Below, piece by piece: positions 20,633 through 34,500 of a DNA stretch of 64,000 bases. The notes under the pieces were generated by a model. That model saw only the letters and a program-made list of their open reading frames with translations. It made no database searches and was not told the DNA's origin. Numbering within the stretch: position 1 is the stretch's first letter; each line of letters begins with the position of its first letter. Source of the DNA: Volvariella volvacea V23 (lineage: Eukaryota; Basidiomycota; Agaricomycetes; Agaricales; Pluteaceae); NCBI GenBank assembly GCA_000349905.1, contig KB722755.1, positions 73,602 to 137,601 on the forward strand. The letters are read 5' to 3'. The translations under genes and the position numbers were made by a program.

Positions 20633-22727
20633 ATGCAGCGAGCCCACAGACGCCCAGCTGCCTGCCCGCATCCGTCGCCCGAGACAGCCACAGCACCAGC
20701 CACGGCCCCTGCCAACCAGGCCCTCGATGCACCCTCGCCTCGTGTTTCTGTTTCCTCACATCCCATGTACTGGGGCAACCCCCTCGCAAACTTCAGAGCC
20801 TATTCCAGCCCCCAGCCCCCTCCAACCTCCCCAGCGGGATCGCGAATCGACTCCAGCTCCACTGCCAACTCCCTCGGCCACCCTGCACCTTCCGCGTCCA
20901 TATCGAGTCCCGTTTCAACCACTCTAGCAAGCATTCGATCACCGAGAAGGAAAAAGTCCTCAGGATCCGTGGGCACTTCTACAGCCTTGCAGCATCCACC
21001 GGCCAGCGTGGACGAAGTCGAGATGGATATTTATGAAAGACCCGGACACATGACAGCTGCTATGCTCGCATCGTATGTGGACATGCCACTTTGTCAACAG
21101 CTTATCCTTATTTCCGCAAAAAGGCCCTCTCATCATCACAAAAGCAGAAATGCAAAAGGCAAGACAGTGGAAAGGAGTGGGCTGCACCACCACGCTCTCG
21201 GAGCTCCCAATGTCGAGCCTGCCAAAGACCGCGAACGCGAACGGGAACGAGAAAGGGAACGAGAAATCGCTGATAGACACCACACTTATTCCGGACCATT
21301 AGCCATGGCCGAGTTTGAGAGGATGAAAAAGGAGATTGAGACACTCAAGAAGGGGCTACACGACGCCAAGAAGAGTGCCCGAAAGCAGAACAAAGTACGT
21401 TTGCGCGCGTCTAGTCCCGTCGCCCTGCTAACCCACTGCTTAGAGAATAGATGAGCTCAAGGAAGAGCTGCAGGCTGCGCAGACGGTATGCTACACGTTA
21501 TTCACGCTACTTCACGCCATTGACTGTGCCGTCCAGGCGCAGACAGAACTTCAAGCACTCAAGGCCACTTCACAGAAGAACGAAGAGGTCGGTCTCGATC
21601 CCCATGCATCTATATGCGCGCTCACCCTACTCCAACAGCTTTTAGTCACCATCGAATCCCACGTCCAATGTCAAATATGCATGGAGACACTCCACAAACC
21701 CTACGGGTACGTCCCCCTACCCCACCGTACCTCGTCCTCCATTCCCTGATCCCCCTACCTACTCACCAGCCTCTCGCCATGCGGCCACGTCCTCTGCATG
21801 TCCTGCCTCCAAGAATGGTTCCGCAAAGGCTCCCTCTCCGCCGAAGAACAGCTCGCGCAGGACGACGACGACGAGCCGTGGCCGCTCCACGTCCTCGACC
21901 GCATCAAGACCTGCCCCTGCTGCCGCACCCAGATCCGGCGGCGCCCAATCCCCATCTTCGTCGTCAAAGCCGTCGCCTCGGCGCTGAACAAGGCCCGCGG
22001 GCCGCCAGAGCTCGTGCGCCCCGACACGCCGGTGGGCGTCGACGGTGGTGTTGGGATGGACGATCCGTGGGAGGGGATATTCTACTCTGACAGCGGGAGC
22101 AGCAGCGACGAGGGCGACGACGACGATGTCGACGATGAGGAAGACGAAGATGACGAGGACATCGACTCGATCCACGTCTGGGGCCTCGCGCACTCGGACG
22201 ACGACGACGACCGGGGGTACCACACCGGCAGCGACCGCCGGCACGACGACGACGACGACGACCGGATAGACGTCGACGAGGACGAGGGCATGTCCACCGT
22301 CAGCAACGAGGACGACTACGTCGAGCCGCCGTGGGAGGAGCCCTCGTACGGGACGCTCACGCACCCGGACCCGGACGTCCAGGCCCTCCTCCAGCGCGGG
22401 TGCACGCCCGAGATGATCGCGCGGTACGCGATGGAGTACAACGAGCACGACGGGCTCGTCGTCAACCTCGTGCCTGCGGAGAGCGGGGGGATCAACAGGC
22501 TGTATTTGGGGTACAACATCGCGCTCGAGGAGGACGATGCGGACGGGCGCGGGCTGGTGGAGGCGATGCTGGACGAGCTGGAGCACAGGCCGTGGCGGTG
22601 GAAGCAGGTGGACCGGTTTGAGATTGTGGGGTGGATGAGGATGATGCGGTATGAGGATTTGCATGGGAGGGCGGAGAGTCCGGATGCGGCGTGGAATGCG
22701 GGGTGGAGGGATTTGTATATGATATAG
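20633..22727 (+). CDS. RING-finger E3 ligase with coiled coil and acidic tract
   Basis: Five exons (20633-21394, 21444-21485, 21538-21588, 21639-21706, 21770-22727) give 626 residues. Order: Pro/Ser-rich disordered region; an Arg/Glu run (about 205-220); a coiled coil (FERMKKEIETLKKGL, IDELKEELQAAQT); a C3HC4 RING (CQICMETLHKPYG, SPCGHVLCMSC, then CPCCRTQI after an insert); a long Asp/Glu tract (about 410-500); and a conserved-looking C-terminus (LLQRGCTPEMIARYAMEY, WNAGWRDLYMI). The RING followed by an acidic region recalls yeast Psh1, which ubiquitinates misplaced Cse4, but that link is inference from layout. It could equally be another nuclear RING ligase. The third donor is GTCGGT, so the 21588 junction is less sure. 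Confidence 0.75.
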
Positions 22728-25700
22728 TGCGCGGTGGGGCGGGGGCGTCGGGGGCGTGATTCGTGCGTTCGTGATAAGGAGACGAAGGGGGAAAACTGCG
22801 AGCTGTGGTATGTGTGTAAACAAGTGCTGTATCATACGTTTTATTTTTCTCTCTTTTTCTGGTGGATTATTGCTTCGTACATTGTTTTTTGCACGTTCGC
22901 CGACGCAAATGTTTCAACTGTATTTTGCAGCTTTTTTTTTTTTTTTTTTACATTGTAGATAGATAAGATGCGTACGTTCATCGATGGGTTACGATGATGA
23001 TGACAATGGCAATGAAAGGACTTTAAACGACTCTGTAAGAGAATGCGGGGTGACATTACCAAGATCGGATGTTGCACCTTCACCTCATAATCTTCCGGGG
23101 AGGCACTATACAATACCACAATTGTCACAAATTGTGGGGAGCGCTAGAGCCCCTTCCTACTCGATTGGATTGCGATACCCCACCAGCGCCCGCTTGTACT
23201 TTCAACATTGATCAAACTCGGTTTAAAAGATCAAGAAAATAACCATTAGAGAATGCACTCTTTAATTTAGAGAGGCTCAAATGTTTCTGATTCAAGTTGT
23301 GGAGCTCAGCGCAAGCAGCGGACGAATGGTGGGGCTGCCGGGTAAAGTGTCCTGATAGCCATGCAGGAGTTGAGACGGACTACTGTCAGCCGTCGTGCCC
23401 TGTATCATAAAAAAAAAGATGCGCGGAGTGGTGTCCCGTAAAGGGATGTTCGCTTCTCGATATGACCCTCAGCTTACGGGAGGCCATTCATCGTGAGGTC
23501 CACCCTCGGAGGTGAAAAAGCATGCCTGCAGGCTACTACGCACTAGCGGGTCCGATGCCACGCACACCCACAAACCAACTTTAAATTCAAAGACGGTGAA
23601 TGCCTGTGCTACGCCAGGATGTGCGTACCTGTGAAGTGTGGCGGTGGGGGTGTTCACGTCCAACGTTGGACAATCACAGCATCATTGTTAGGCTAGATAG
23701 AGGGTTGGAAGTTTCGTCGATGCGGGTCCTTTTGGCTGCCCTATCAGCCATCAGACGTAATACCAACCCAATGAACACATAAGTGACTTCATTGGGCTCT
23801 AGCGCAGCCCCTCGTTGTTGCCACACGCAGCAGATGGGATTACATGAACATCAAACCAGATATGCACCGACAACGCGCTCGCCTCGTTCAAAGTTGGGAG
23901 TATCCCTCCATTTGCCGCGCGTTAACACGTGCGCGTGAGGCACAAGGCGCGAGCTCCGGCCTGTGCTGGGCGATGGTGAGCGACGAGTGATGAGAGTGGA
24001 GCGATTTCCATCTTCATCAAGTTTAAGCTACTCATATAGAGTGATCTAGCCAGGAACGCGAATATTGAGTACATCTGACCGTCGGCACCTCGAGTTTATC
24101 AAAGGGCTAGCGCGTTGATGTGGTACGATCATTACAATCATGGTCGGGTCGTGCTTAATTTCCTAAAGAATGCTTGTGTGTGGGCTTCCGACTGCAGCTC
24201 TAGATTCTTAGCATATGCAAAGGTAGGATGAGCACCGCGAGTCATATAGGAGACCAGCTTGCGAGGAACGATTTTATGATCTATCTTGATGAGGGCCAAC
24301 ATTTCAACTCCTCTCGATTGGCGTTGGGTCATTGCGCAGGCGATCCTGTAGGGGAAGCTGGGTGATATTCCGTGAGCTATTAGGCCATAGCTGGATAGGT
24401 CGGAGGTGGGAGGCTTTAGGACGACACGTTATCTAGGTGGTGTCCTGGGGCCGCCCAGTGCGGGCTCACAGTAAGTCCTCTAGTACAGGACGCGTGTAAT
24501 TGAGGGCTGGTGACCAGAAGGACGAAGGGCCTATGGGACTGTGCCGGGGGGTGCGAAGGGTTTACGTCTCATTTTTGGTATTTTCATCCACGGCTATGCC
24601 AGTCACAGTTAGTAGGGTGAGTGCTACTTTTTGGTCAGAGAGAACCGGTGGAAGCAAGAAGACATACCAGCACGCTGGCTACTGGTTTCCCAAGTCCTTT
24701 ACCCCCATTCATGCTAGCAGTACCCCCCTCAACAGGGCACGGCGATCTCCTTTGTGTGTTTTACCGCGAGTCCTTATTCCAGAATGTTCTAACCATTTGT
24801 GCGTGGGGTCCACTGTACCCCTATCGCTGTGTTGGTATAACTTCGTAGCGTTTGAGGGTGGTGCATCCCGTTCTCTGAGAAATATGAAGTGCTCACTGCC
24901 TGCGAATAGAGTGTCAACCCATGCCAATCTATCAAATAAGCTTACAATCCAGAATCAAACTCTGTCTGCGCCGGAAATGAGGCCGGGTCCAGCACAAATC
25001 AGTCATATGCCCTGATTCTAAACTCCCAAGCATGTGCATGATGGGAAAAACGATTCGAAGGTGGGTAGATGCGCGCAAACAGGTAATATCAAGTAGTGAG
25101 TGTGTGTAGGAGAGAGAAACCAGAGAGACCGACCGCAGTAGACTGCCGTCTGGGTGGGCATAGTAATCTACTCAGGGCGTAGATCAACGATCAACAATTT
25201 CCGCAACCTGTTTGAAGAGAATGGGACACTAAGGCAAGAGCTGTTTTGGGAGTAATTGTGTTTAGGTTCTTTTGGCAGGCACAAGTGTATCTGAGGTATT
25301 TCGAAGCCCGTCCAACACAAGGGATTTCCCTTCGGGTGACCCAGAATTTAGTGTCCGAATGTTATCGAAGCCCTCATCTCGCCGAGGCAGCTCCAAATTC
25401 TTGGCTCATGCGCCGAAAACCACATGACCTAACTCTTGTCTGAGCCATGTCGAGTTTACGAAACTCTCTTTTGAGCACTAAGCCAGCTCGATCAGCTCGT
25501 TGACGCATTTTCCCGTTTTTGTAAGCTGTGTTATTCGGTCTTCGTCACCAGGACCACACCATGCCGACAACTTGCTGGACCCCGTTGCATTGGCTCAATT
25601 CAACATTACAGGAGTGACAGAAGCGTCTCCACTTGCCATGAAAACGATCCTCCCTAGGCCTGAGATCGGGTATTGCTTAAAACCCCCCACTACATGCGCG

Positions 25701-26107
25701 GTTCCGAGGGTCGATTATTTTTATCTGAGTGGCAACGAGATCGCAGCCTCATAACACCGTTATTTGCTTATGGTTAGAGGGTACGTAAAGCAAAAGTTGG
25801 CCATCTGAGCCAACTGTTCTTCGAGACCTAAATATCCTCTTACCTTCTTCAGCGTGAATGGCTTGATGCTACCGTAAGCTTTTTCTCCAGCAAATCATCA
25901 GCGAAGCGAGGTGTTTTGGACTGTCGTAACTGTATCTGGAGGAGCGGGCAATAGCTCGACGATATGAAAGCAGTGAGAGGAGGGCCACCCCAACTTGGAT
26001 TAGAGGTTAGGTCAATTATGTAAGCAATTTATTCGGCTATAACCGATCGCGTTTGTGTTGGACGAATTCACCATTGTGCAAACTACCACTCTTGCCTTGC
26101 ATTCTCA
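22728..26107. other. 3.4 kb without recognisable gene
   Basis: It begins with the 3' end of the RING gene and an 18-19 T run at about 22931-22949. Beyond that I see only short frames on both strands without splice coherence, family motifs, tRNA or LTR ends. It may be old transposon remains or long intergenic sequence. The last few hundred bases should include the Nup85 promoter. Confidence 0.4.
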
Positions 26108-28777
26108 ATGTCTTCACAGCATTTGAACCTGACACCAGCTCTTGTCGAGTCGGGAAAGGGCGACGATCTTATCAAACACGGTCAATCCATTCGGGCGACG
26201 TTCTCCCCCTTGAACAATTCACTAGCTGTATTTGTGGCACCAGCGGTAGGTTTACCCCAGTGTTGGAGCGCGTATCTATCTTAAGCCCTGCCTGCAGAGA
26301 CCACCGCAACCGGGTGCACAACCTTCGGAGGAGAACGAGCAGGCTGTTTCTTTTGCTAGTTTGGAGTTGGTGCCACGCGCGGAACGAAGACTGGTGAGTA
26401 TATGCGCGTTTTCTACCAATTATATGTACTTCACCTTTGTTTTAATGAAGTTTATCACGGATACTCTCGTTATCTTTGCCGCACTACAAAATCTGCTGAA
26501 AAGCAGTGAAGAGCACGAAGAGGGTTGGTAAGGTCGACCCATGACAGTCTATGTACCCCGTGAATAACCCCTAGTCAAGGTTACAACAACCGCAGAACCT
26601 CACCATGATTCGAAAACTTTCCATCGACTATGTCAATTTCATTAAGGAATGCTGGATACATGCCTCGGTGAGTTGATTCTTGTAGCACTAAGATAGTCTT
26701 TGAACCATGATACGTTTAGCGACCAGAAAACCAATCCGAAGAGCCCTTCCAGTTCCCTAGTAATCACTATCGCAGCGTCTACACATGCTTCACACTATTT
26801 GTTATACTATACCTGGCTGAGCCGGGGTATGAGAATGCGCCAATAGGGGACGAACTCATGGAATGGCTCAATACGCATTGGATCGAGCCTTCTACGGAGG
26901 ATGGTGATCACTTAAGCAGTCTTGAACGACCCTGGGAAGACGAAAACTTTTGGCCATATCTGACACGGTTAGTACTCATTCGGATGGAAGGCTGATCATC
27001 CGCTAAGCGATCTGAATCAAGGTCAATAATGCGAGGACTGTCAAAGGCTTCTTTATTCTTTTTGGGCACCTTGTCACAACATCCATCGGAGGACCTGCAA
27101 GATTTAGCAGATGCTCTGATTCCCCTTATAGAGACACACCCTCGTCTTCAGAACTTCGACGTGGAAAGAGACTTTGTCCATGCCTCACGGCGTTGGCTCG
27201 ATAAAGTGAAGGCTCTGCGGATCACAATGGACCGGGTTCCTGAAAGTGAAAGATCTGACGAGTTTGAGAACTGGTGGGATAGGTTAAGTGATATAGTTGG
27301 GATACTCGAGGGACGTTCAGAAGTTGTCAAACGAGTATGTTTCGACCTTGGTGCTGATTGGAAGGAGGTGTGTGCCGTATGGGGTATATTTGTAGAAAAC
27401 ACACTCCGAAGGTCAGAATTAACGTAAGTCAGTCTCGCTGTTGAAATCCAAATGGAAGCTTAGGAGGCTGTTAAGCGATGTAGTTCTTCAAGTGCTGGAT
27501 GAGATGCCTCCCGATCCAACCAGTCTCGAGGACGTGATTCACGTTGCTCTCTTGAGTGATCAACCCCTTCAGGCGTTGCAACACGCGGCCAAACTAGATT
27601 GCTGGCTCTCTGCTCATCTTGCAGATATCATGCAGCCGACAGGCCTTATCGAGGATTCTGTCGATGAAGAGTACGTGGCCTTTGTAATTTCGTGATCATA
27701 TTGTCAACAAATGTTATAGGTCTGGACTTTCTCTCCGGGACCAATACGTACTCGCTTATGCAGAGTACCTCCATTCAGATTATACGTTATGGAGGCTTAC
27801 TGTGGATTATATGTATTCTTGCTCGGAAATCGGGAAACGTCGAGCTGATGAGGTTCTGCTGCGAGTGCCTCTACGTATACACGAACAGGCCTCAAGCAAG
27901 GGGGATAAGAACATCAAAACAGGAGACATTGTGGGGGTACTGAAGGACGTTAACGAGACTTGCTTCCAATATCAGCGAGAAGCTGTCAGGCGAACAGTAT
28001 GCCGGGTATGTCCTCGATATTATGTGATGATTCTGCCGGACGATTTACGGTTTTTCAGATCGCCGCTCAAAGCCTTGTCCAGGATAAGGATTACGCACTA
28101 GCAGTGGCGTACTGTACCTCGGCTGAAGACTGGACGGGCCTTGGAAGGGTAGTTAATCAAGTCCTAGATGAGTATGTTGTTAGTGGTGCGTATCTGCCAA
28201 CCACACGTGGGCCGTTATTCACGCAGCACGTGGTTCCTGTAGGTCCTAAAGCATTCGCTCGCTCTGCCCTGGCGATCGCTCCTTCCATTCAAGAACTTCG
28301 AAATCAGGTTGCTCTGCGCGGAATCTTCATACATCGATTGATTTTCGCAGTTCGATTCGCCCATTTCCTGCAGCTGCGTGATGTGCAAGAATATCAGGAG
28401 GCAGCATCTGATCTCATGACTATGTTCCGAGATGAAGAGGCTCCGACATCGTGGTGGGCGGTGCTGTTGAGCGAAGGACTTACACTATTACAGCATGGTA
28501 TGCTCTAAGCCACGTCACCCCTTGTAATTGATTTCTTACCCTACTAACCACAGGCGATTCACCATTGTTTTCCGTGTCCGACGCGACGGAGTTGCTACGA
28601 AAAGTGGAGGAGATCTTCACTCGGATATCCCAAGGGTCTAGAGACGAATACCTTTCGATCTTGCGGCGCACATTAAAGGGGAGTGATGAGGATGCACTTG
28701 AACGACTCAAGCTAGTGCGGCTGGCTCTTGCAAAATATTTTGCCCGATGCACAATTTGGGGTTTGTCGAGTACTTGA
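26108..28777 (+). CDS. NUP85: Nucleoporin Nup85 (Nup84/Y complex)
   Basis: Ten exons (26108-26245, 26298-26393, 26451-26527, 26580-26667, 26720-26967, 27022-27423, 27464-27670, 27720-28005, 28059-28497, 28554-28777) give 734 residues. Family marks: RKLSIDYVNFIKECWIHAS, WDRLSDIVGILEGRSEVVKR, the DWKEVCAVWGIF block, DQYVLAYAEYLHSDYTLWRL and ALAVAYCTSAEDW. The middle and C-terminus are all-helical, as expected of the ancestral coatomer element fold. Nup85 sits in the short arm of the Y complex of the nuclear pore scaffold. The fourth exon needs donor GTAAGG at 26528 and acceptor TCAAG at 26579; the nearer CCTAG acceptor breaks the frame. Confidence 0.88.
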
Positions 28778-31511
28778 TATCTGAGAATATAGCTGGATCC
28801 TTCTTTTTTCTTCACACTATGTGGACTTCCTTCACCTGAGAGCAAAATCAGGAAGAGTGACTTGATCTGCGCCAGTTTGGAGTTGTCGTCCCACATCGTG
28901 GTGCGCGACAGGTGCCGCTTCTCCAGTCGCTGATCAATCACCTGCTATACTGTCCAGTCAAGGTGGGCACCTCAGTTTGGCCTCTTGATCCCCAACGCAC
29001 GGACTCTATCTTATGTTGCACCGTCACTTGGAGTTTAAACATGATTTTCCAATGTATAAATGGGCTCCCAAGCACCATACTACGTCCCCAAGTCCCCCAA
29101 CGTTCTAATAACTGCATCCACCAATATGTGCTTCCTTCTCCACATTCAGGAAAGGTTTGCCTGTGGTCACGATACCCTCGTTAAGCGTCAAAAGGTGAGG
29201 ATCCACGCTACTAACCTTACTAGCCATTGCTCACGCACGCGTCACAGGTCGATTGCAATAAACAGACCTGCTCTAGGAGTAAGAGTCATCCTCTCGAGCA
29301 ACACGATTGCGAGGCCACCTGTGAGCAAAAGTGAGTTCTAGATGAATATACCGAACGCTATTCTGTTGGCATAAGCTAATTATATGTTTTTCTAGTATGA
29401 GAGACCCTCAATACTTGACCATGTATGAACGTACTGATGTCGATTGCGACATGTGTCGTTATGGTCATTTGCTCTCAAAGGATTGAGCCATCTGTTTGTC
29501 AGCGTTCTAGTCTCCCTGATTTCTTTTCTCCGGACTTTTTCGTGGCTTTGGGTTTATGTTCAATTTCGCTGTCTGTCTGTAGCGCTATGATAGCGTCCTT
29601 GTCTGTTTTACCCTTGAGCTTGTGCTAAATAAATGGTCAACTGGTTGACCCAGGTGTACACGAGAAAGGAAGGACTAAGTTGCTTCCTCCCCGATTGAAT
29701 TGCACCCCATTATCGTGCTTCACATATTCGGGTGGCAACCATGGCTGTATACCAGCACGCTAGGTTTGGCATTTGCACACGGTGCGAATTGTCGACCACG
29801 CTTCTATAAATGTTGTGAACTGAAAAGGTTTCGTCCCTCGTTTATAGCTAGTGAATGGTCTTTCGAGCATGTTCACATCCGGTCACCGTTCAACTCTAAA
29901 TACAAATATTAAGGGGGATCGTCGTCTATTGCACTGTCAATACGGTCTTAGAGTTGCCGTCTGATAGTATTAAGCCTGCCGCACTGGGGAAGCTGACAGA
30001 TGCAGTTGCCGATGTGCCTCGGGGCCGGTGTTTCGCACATGTGTAATGATACGAGGTGATAGGTGGGCAGTAGGAACGGAAATGGGCATCATTCATTCAT
30101 ATCTGACTGAATTAGCAGCCAAACTATTGCTGATTCTCGCCATCCAATTCCAGTTGTAACTCACAATTGCACCAGAACACAGGTAGCTTACTGGATGGGT
30201 CCTTTCTAGTGCTCGCAGTGCACTGCGCTCGTGCGTTTACCCAACCATTTCACTCTCTGCCAGTTGTAACGCGGACCTAGGGCCTACTGGGCAGACGAAT
30301 GCGAATGCCCCGAAGTAGCACACTTCACTCTCATTCTTCGTGGGCAAGCAATTTACGATCGGCGGTCAATAGAGCCTACTGCATGCCTTGGTATTCTTCA
30401 CGCTGAATCGGATCTTGAGCGCGTGCACCGTGACCAGCACCTATGTACCTATGGCTGGAGCGACGTTAATGATGCCTAGGTGGCTCTAGGTTACCCTGTA
30501 GCGAGTCTCCCAGTGTCTTCGTTTTTCAGCCACTCACAATCGTCGGTTAAATCTCAGTGAGTGGTTTTCCTATTTATGAAATTAGTATCTTACAGCGGAT
30601 CTGATATGTGCTTCCCGCCATGAATTCTCTGCGTTGCATCGAACTATGCCAGGATGCAGAAAAAACCTCACACGTGCATGAGCGACTGCACACTATGGAG
30701 TTGGAGCCTTACGCCCAATGTATAGTGCATGACAAGGACTCCAGGCGCATAGTAGCCCGTATTGCAGTAGAACTGGCTTGGGTTTGTACCAAAGGCGCCC
30801 TGGCTGGAACGATGGTGCGTACCACAGCCTACATATGTCCTTTGGGGAAACAACCACACTCGTCATGGACCTCCTCTACAACAGGTTTCTGGTCCTGAAT
30901 TCGACTTGAAGCCCACCTGAGCGGACTCTCCGTCTGGCTGAAGTTTCGTGCACTGTTCTGCAGTCCATTTACACTTGACTTCTTGATTGGCATTCATTTC
31001 CATCATGTGTCCACCACCGAAAGGCTCGGGATGTTTCTTGTCATTAATTAGCAGCAGTGTGCAGTCCACAATGCTCTGGAGTCGTGAGTTTGCGCATGCT
31101 GGCGGCCAAGCATGAACCAAGCATTTGACTCAATGAAGCGGAATGTACATGCACGACATTCAGCTCGTAGTTGATGATACAGCCTGCAATTGCGAGTATT
31201 TCAATTTTATGTGCTGAAGCAAGCCCTTTTGGGTCCCAAGCCATTGACAGGGTCATTAGACTCGCGTAGGGATGTGCTCGCTGATTGTGTTGAGAGAATA
31301 TATCAGTTTGGAGTACTAGGATCGCTGGGTGTGGGGCACAGGGAAGCACCTGACCAATCTAATCAGACTGCCACGTGGGTAGTTCTGCCAACTGCCGAGA
31401 GACTGCAACTTCCCGTAACCGCAACGCCTCCACTTCCTACCTCAGACAATTCAGATTCCCCCGGTCGCGGATACCTTGGTCGGCCGTTCCTCGATAGCGT
31501 TATAAGGAGTA
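28778..31511. other. 2.7 kb without recognisable gene
   Basis: Many short frames, none with a family motif. Minus-strand frames at 30668-31349 are the longest and slightly Cys/His-rich, but stops interrupt them and no splice model joins them. They could be a decayed gene. The right end should carry the promoter of the F-BAR/RhoGAP gene. Confidence 0.35.
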
Positions 31512-34500
31512 ATGACCGAAGACGGCTACAATTCCACTTGGGAAAGCAGTGATCATGCCGAAAGCGCGACCCTGTTCACAAGGCCTCCGCAACGGGTGGA
31601 GTCACTTGAAGCTTCAACTAGCAACCCGCAGATAAAGTCTACCACCCCACAACCCCGGACGAGCATAGACTCGGTGGCGAGATCCTCCACATCGCGTTGG
31701 CGGGACAACCCCGCTGCCGCTCTACAAGAGAAACAAGAGACGCTAAGCACAATTGCTAGTGACGTTAATGGGCTGCTGGAACCTGGTTTCGACGAGAGTG
31801 TTCTTCGTGCCTTGTGCGAGTTGGATGTGAGTGGGGATAATTCATGTACGTTATTGTCAGACCAAACCGATTCGCGTTTTAGTGCGGCGTTCCGCTATTG
31901 TTGGATCGAATAAAACAAGGCATAGTCTCTTGCCGGGTGGGTGATCTTTACCTCGTTGGCTTGGCACGCATTTACACGTCAAACAGGAAACGTCAGTGTT
32001 CTTCAAAAAGCGTGCTGCTATAGAGGAGGAGTATGGGAAGACGCTGCAGAAGCTCGCCAAAGCTACAGCAGATACCTATGCCATGAACGACGGCAAGGCT
32101 GGGTGAGAGGGTGATTCCAAGTTTAAGGACAACACCGACTAACACACCAGCAGTTCCTTTGTCCAGGCATGGCAGACATCAATGAGGATACATGAGTCCA
32201 TGGCCGAGATCCGTCTGCGTTTCGCGCAGCGACTAAATGAGATGAGCGAGGAGCTGGCGACTCTGGTTAAGGAAGTCGACAAGACGAGGAAACAGGTCAG
32301 TCCCCGCGGTCCTCGTTCGCGATTCTCGATTAAGAGGCTGTGTAGACGAAAGAGCTAGCAACCCGCTTTGAACGGGCGCTTCAGGAATCAGAATCCGTGA
32401 CAGAGAAAAGCAAAAATAGACTTGACACTACGTCAGAGGAGTTGGAAAGAGTGCTTCTGCAGAAGCAAGGGGAGTCGCTGCAAGAAGGTGGTCAACGGTT
32501 AAGTGGTTCAGGAGGAAAGAGAGTGATAGGGAAGGCGGTTGCGAAAGGTGGTATGCTGTTGAAAGGCAAGAACCTGGGCAACGTACGTAGTAGAAGCACA
32601 ATCGCAATTCTTTCCCAATAACCTTATTTTCCCCATACAGCTCCAGAAGCAGGAATCCGATGTGCGACAGCGAATATCTAATGCATCTACTGCATACCAC
32701 AAATCCGTAATGGACACTCAATCTATGCGGCAGGAGTACTTCAACTTCCAGTTACCCAAAATATTACGCGTACGCGCTTCTCCTGATAGCACAAGAAGTG
32801 CTGGCTAATGTTATGATTAGGCGCTCAAAGAGTGTGCAGACGAGATTGATCTGGGAACTCAATACCACCTTACACGATACGCATTTCTATTCGAGAGCAT
32901 TGTGCTTAGCGAGGGAACAACTCTAACAGGTTCCCCAGAAGACGGTACGTCGTAACCACCTGATGGGTGCCCTGCTGGATCTGATGCACTGCTTTCGTCG
33001 CATTAGGCATTGGTCTTAAAGCAGCCATCGAGGCTATAGATAATAGAGCAGACTTCAAGACATATATGCAAAATTATGCTTATGCCCATGGAGGTCAGCA
33101 AAACCGGGGACCTCGGCGAGATGGCCCCGCCGAAGAAGGGTTTGTAAGTCGTACAGCCAAAAATCCTGCTTACGGCAGCACCACTGACTTTACGATAATC
33201 CCTATTCGTCGCGTTATGTTCTGTTGATGACAGTTACCCCCATTACCTTCCTATCACGGCAATCACACAGCAGCCGTAAATGGGCTTAATGGAGTCCAAG
33301 ATAAAGGAAAACCGACATTTGGCGTAAATTTAGCGGAGCAAATGGAGCGAGACTGTGTCGAAGTACCTCCTATCATGCAGAAATGTTGCCAAGCGGTGGA
33401 GAAATACGGGCTGACTTTCCAAGGCGTCTATCGTGTTGGTGGTACCAAGAGCAAATATGAGAGCTTGAAAGCGCGGCTCGATAAGGGTACGTTATTTTGC
33501 GGCATATCTTTTCGCTTCTCGTCTTCGCTTCTCCTTCCCTTCCATCCTCTTTCGTCCTGACTTGCAATCAAATCGGGGCCGATTGGTATTGGTGTTATCT
33601 CGACCCCATATCTCCTTTTCCCGCCGATGATTGGACGCGCATACAAAAACGTGGTTGTGCTTCTTCTGCTTATCGCGATTCTGATTTTCGTGGTTCTTTT
33701 TACAGATTTGGATTCAGTGGACTTTGATGCCACGGAATGGTCCTCGGATATCAGTAACATTACGAGTTTACTGAAGCTATGGTTGCGCGAATTGCCTGAG
33801 CCGCTTTTGGTGCCGAGTTTGCAGCCAGGGTTTATCGAAGCTGCGAGTGAGTTATTTCTGTTTCCTGTCTGACTCATCTGCTATTTCTGTCTCTTTGATT
33901 GCTCCTTTGCTGTGCGGATCAGGAGATCATGCGCTGACCCCTTTTGTTTCTTCTTATCCCATATAGAAATTGAGAATGAACGACTTCGCCATATCCGTTT
34001 GCACGAACGAGTAAACGAGCTCCCTGATCCAAACTACGCCACACTTAAATATCTAATGGGACATCTGCATTTGTGAGTCGGCTTCCCTTCCCTCATCTTC
34101 TCTCGGGTTTTGGGGATTGGCGCTCTGCTTCCCGGAAGGCCTTTTGTTCCGTTTCAATTTCAATGCCCTTGATTTGCTTAATGGGTTGCTGAACGCTGAT
34201 TCCGAACTTTTTTCGAAGGGTAACACAAAACTCGGCAAAGAATAATATGACAGAGTCGAATCTGGCAATTGTATTTGCACCTTCATTATTTGGACAGCCT
34301 ATACCTATAGGACCTAACGGGGCCGCCGGGGATAGCATGGCTGATGCACCACATCAGAAACAGGTATGTATCAAGCCACATTTTCGTGTCTTCATTTCCG
34401 CCCTCTCTTGTCAACCGACCTCCCTCTTTGGTCGTGCTAGCATGCCGTTAAGAAGTTGATTGATATTCAAGCAAAATGCCCGGCTGTTTGGCGCGCGCCA

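Noticed and set aside
22331..22621. Arg/Ala/Gly-rich plus-strand frame inside the RING gene
   Set aside because: Out-of-frame reading of the same GC-rich exon.
21759..22835. Long open frame on the minus strand opposite the RING gene
   Set aside because: It is the antisense shadow of the GC-rich Asp/Glu-coding region. Its composition (Pro/Val/Arg-rich) and lack of motifs fit a shadow.
30668..31349. Minus-strand frames considered as a decayed gene
   Set aside because: They have stops, no family motif and no splice sites that join them.
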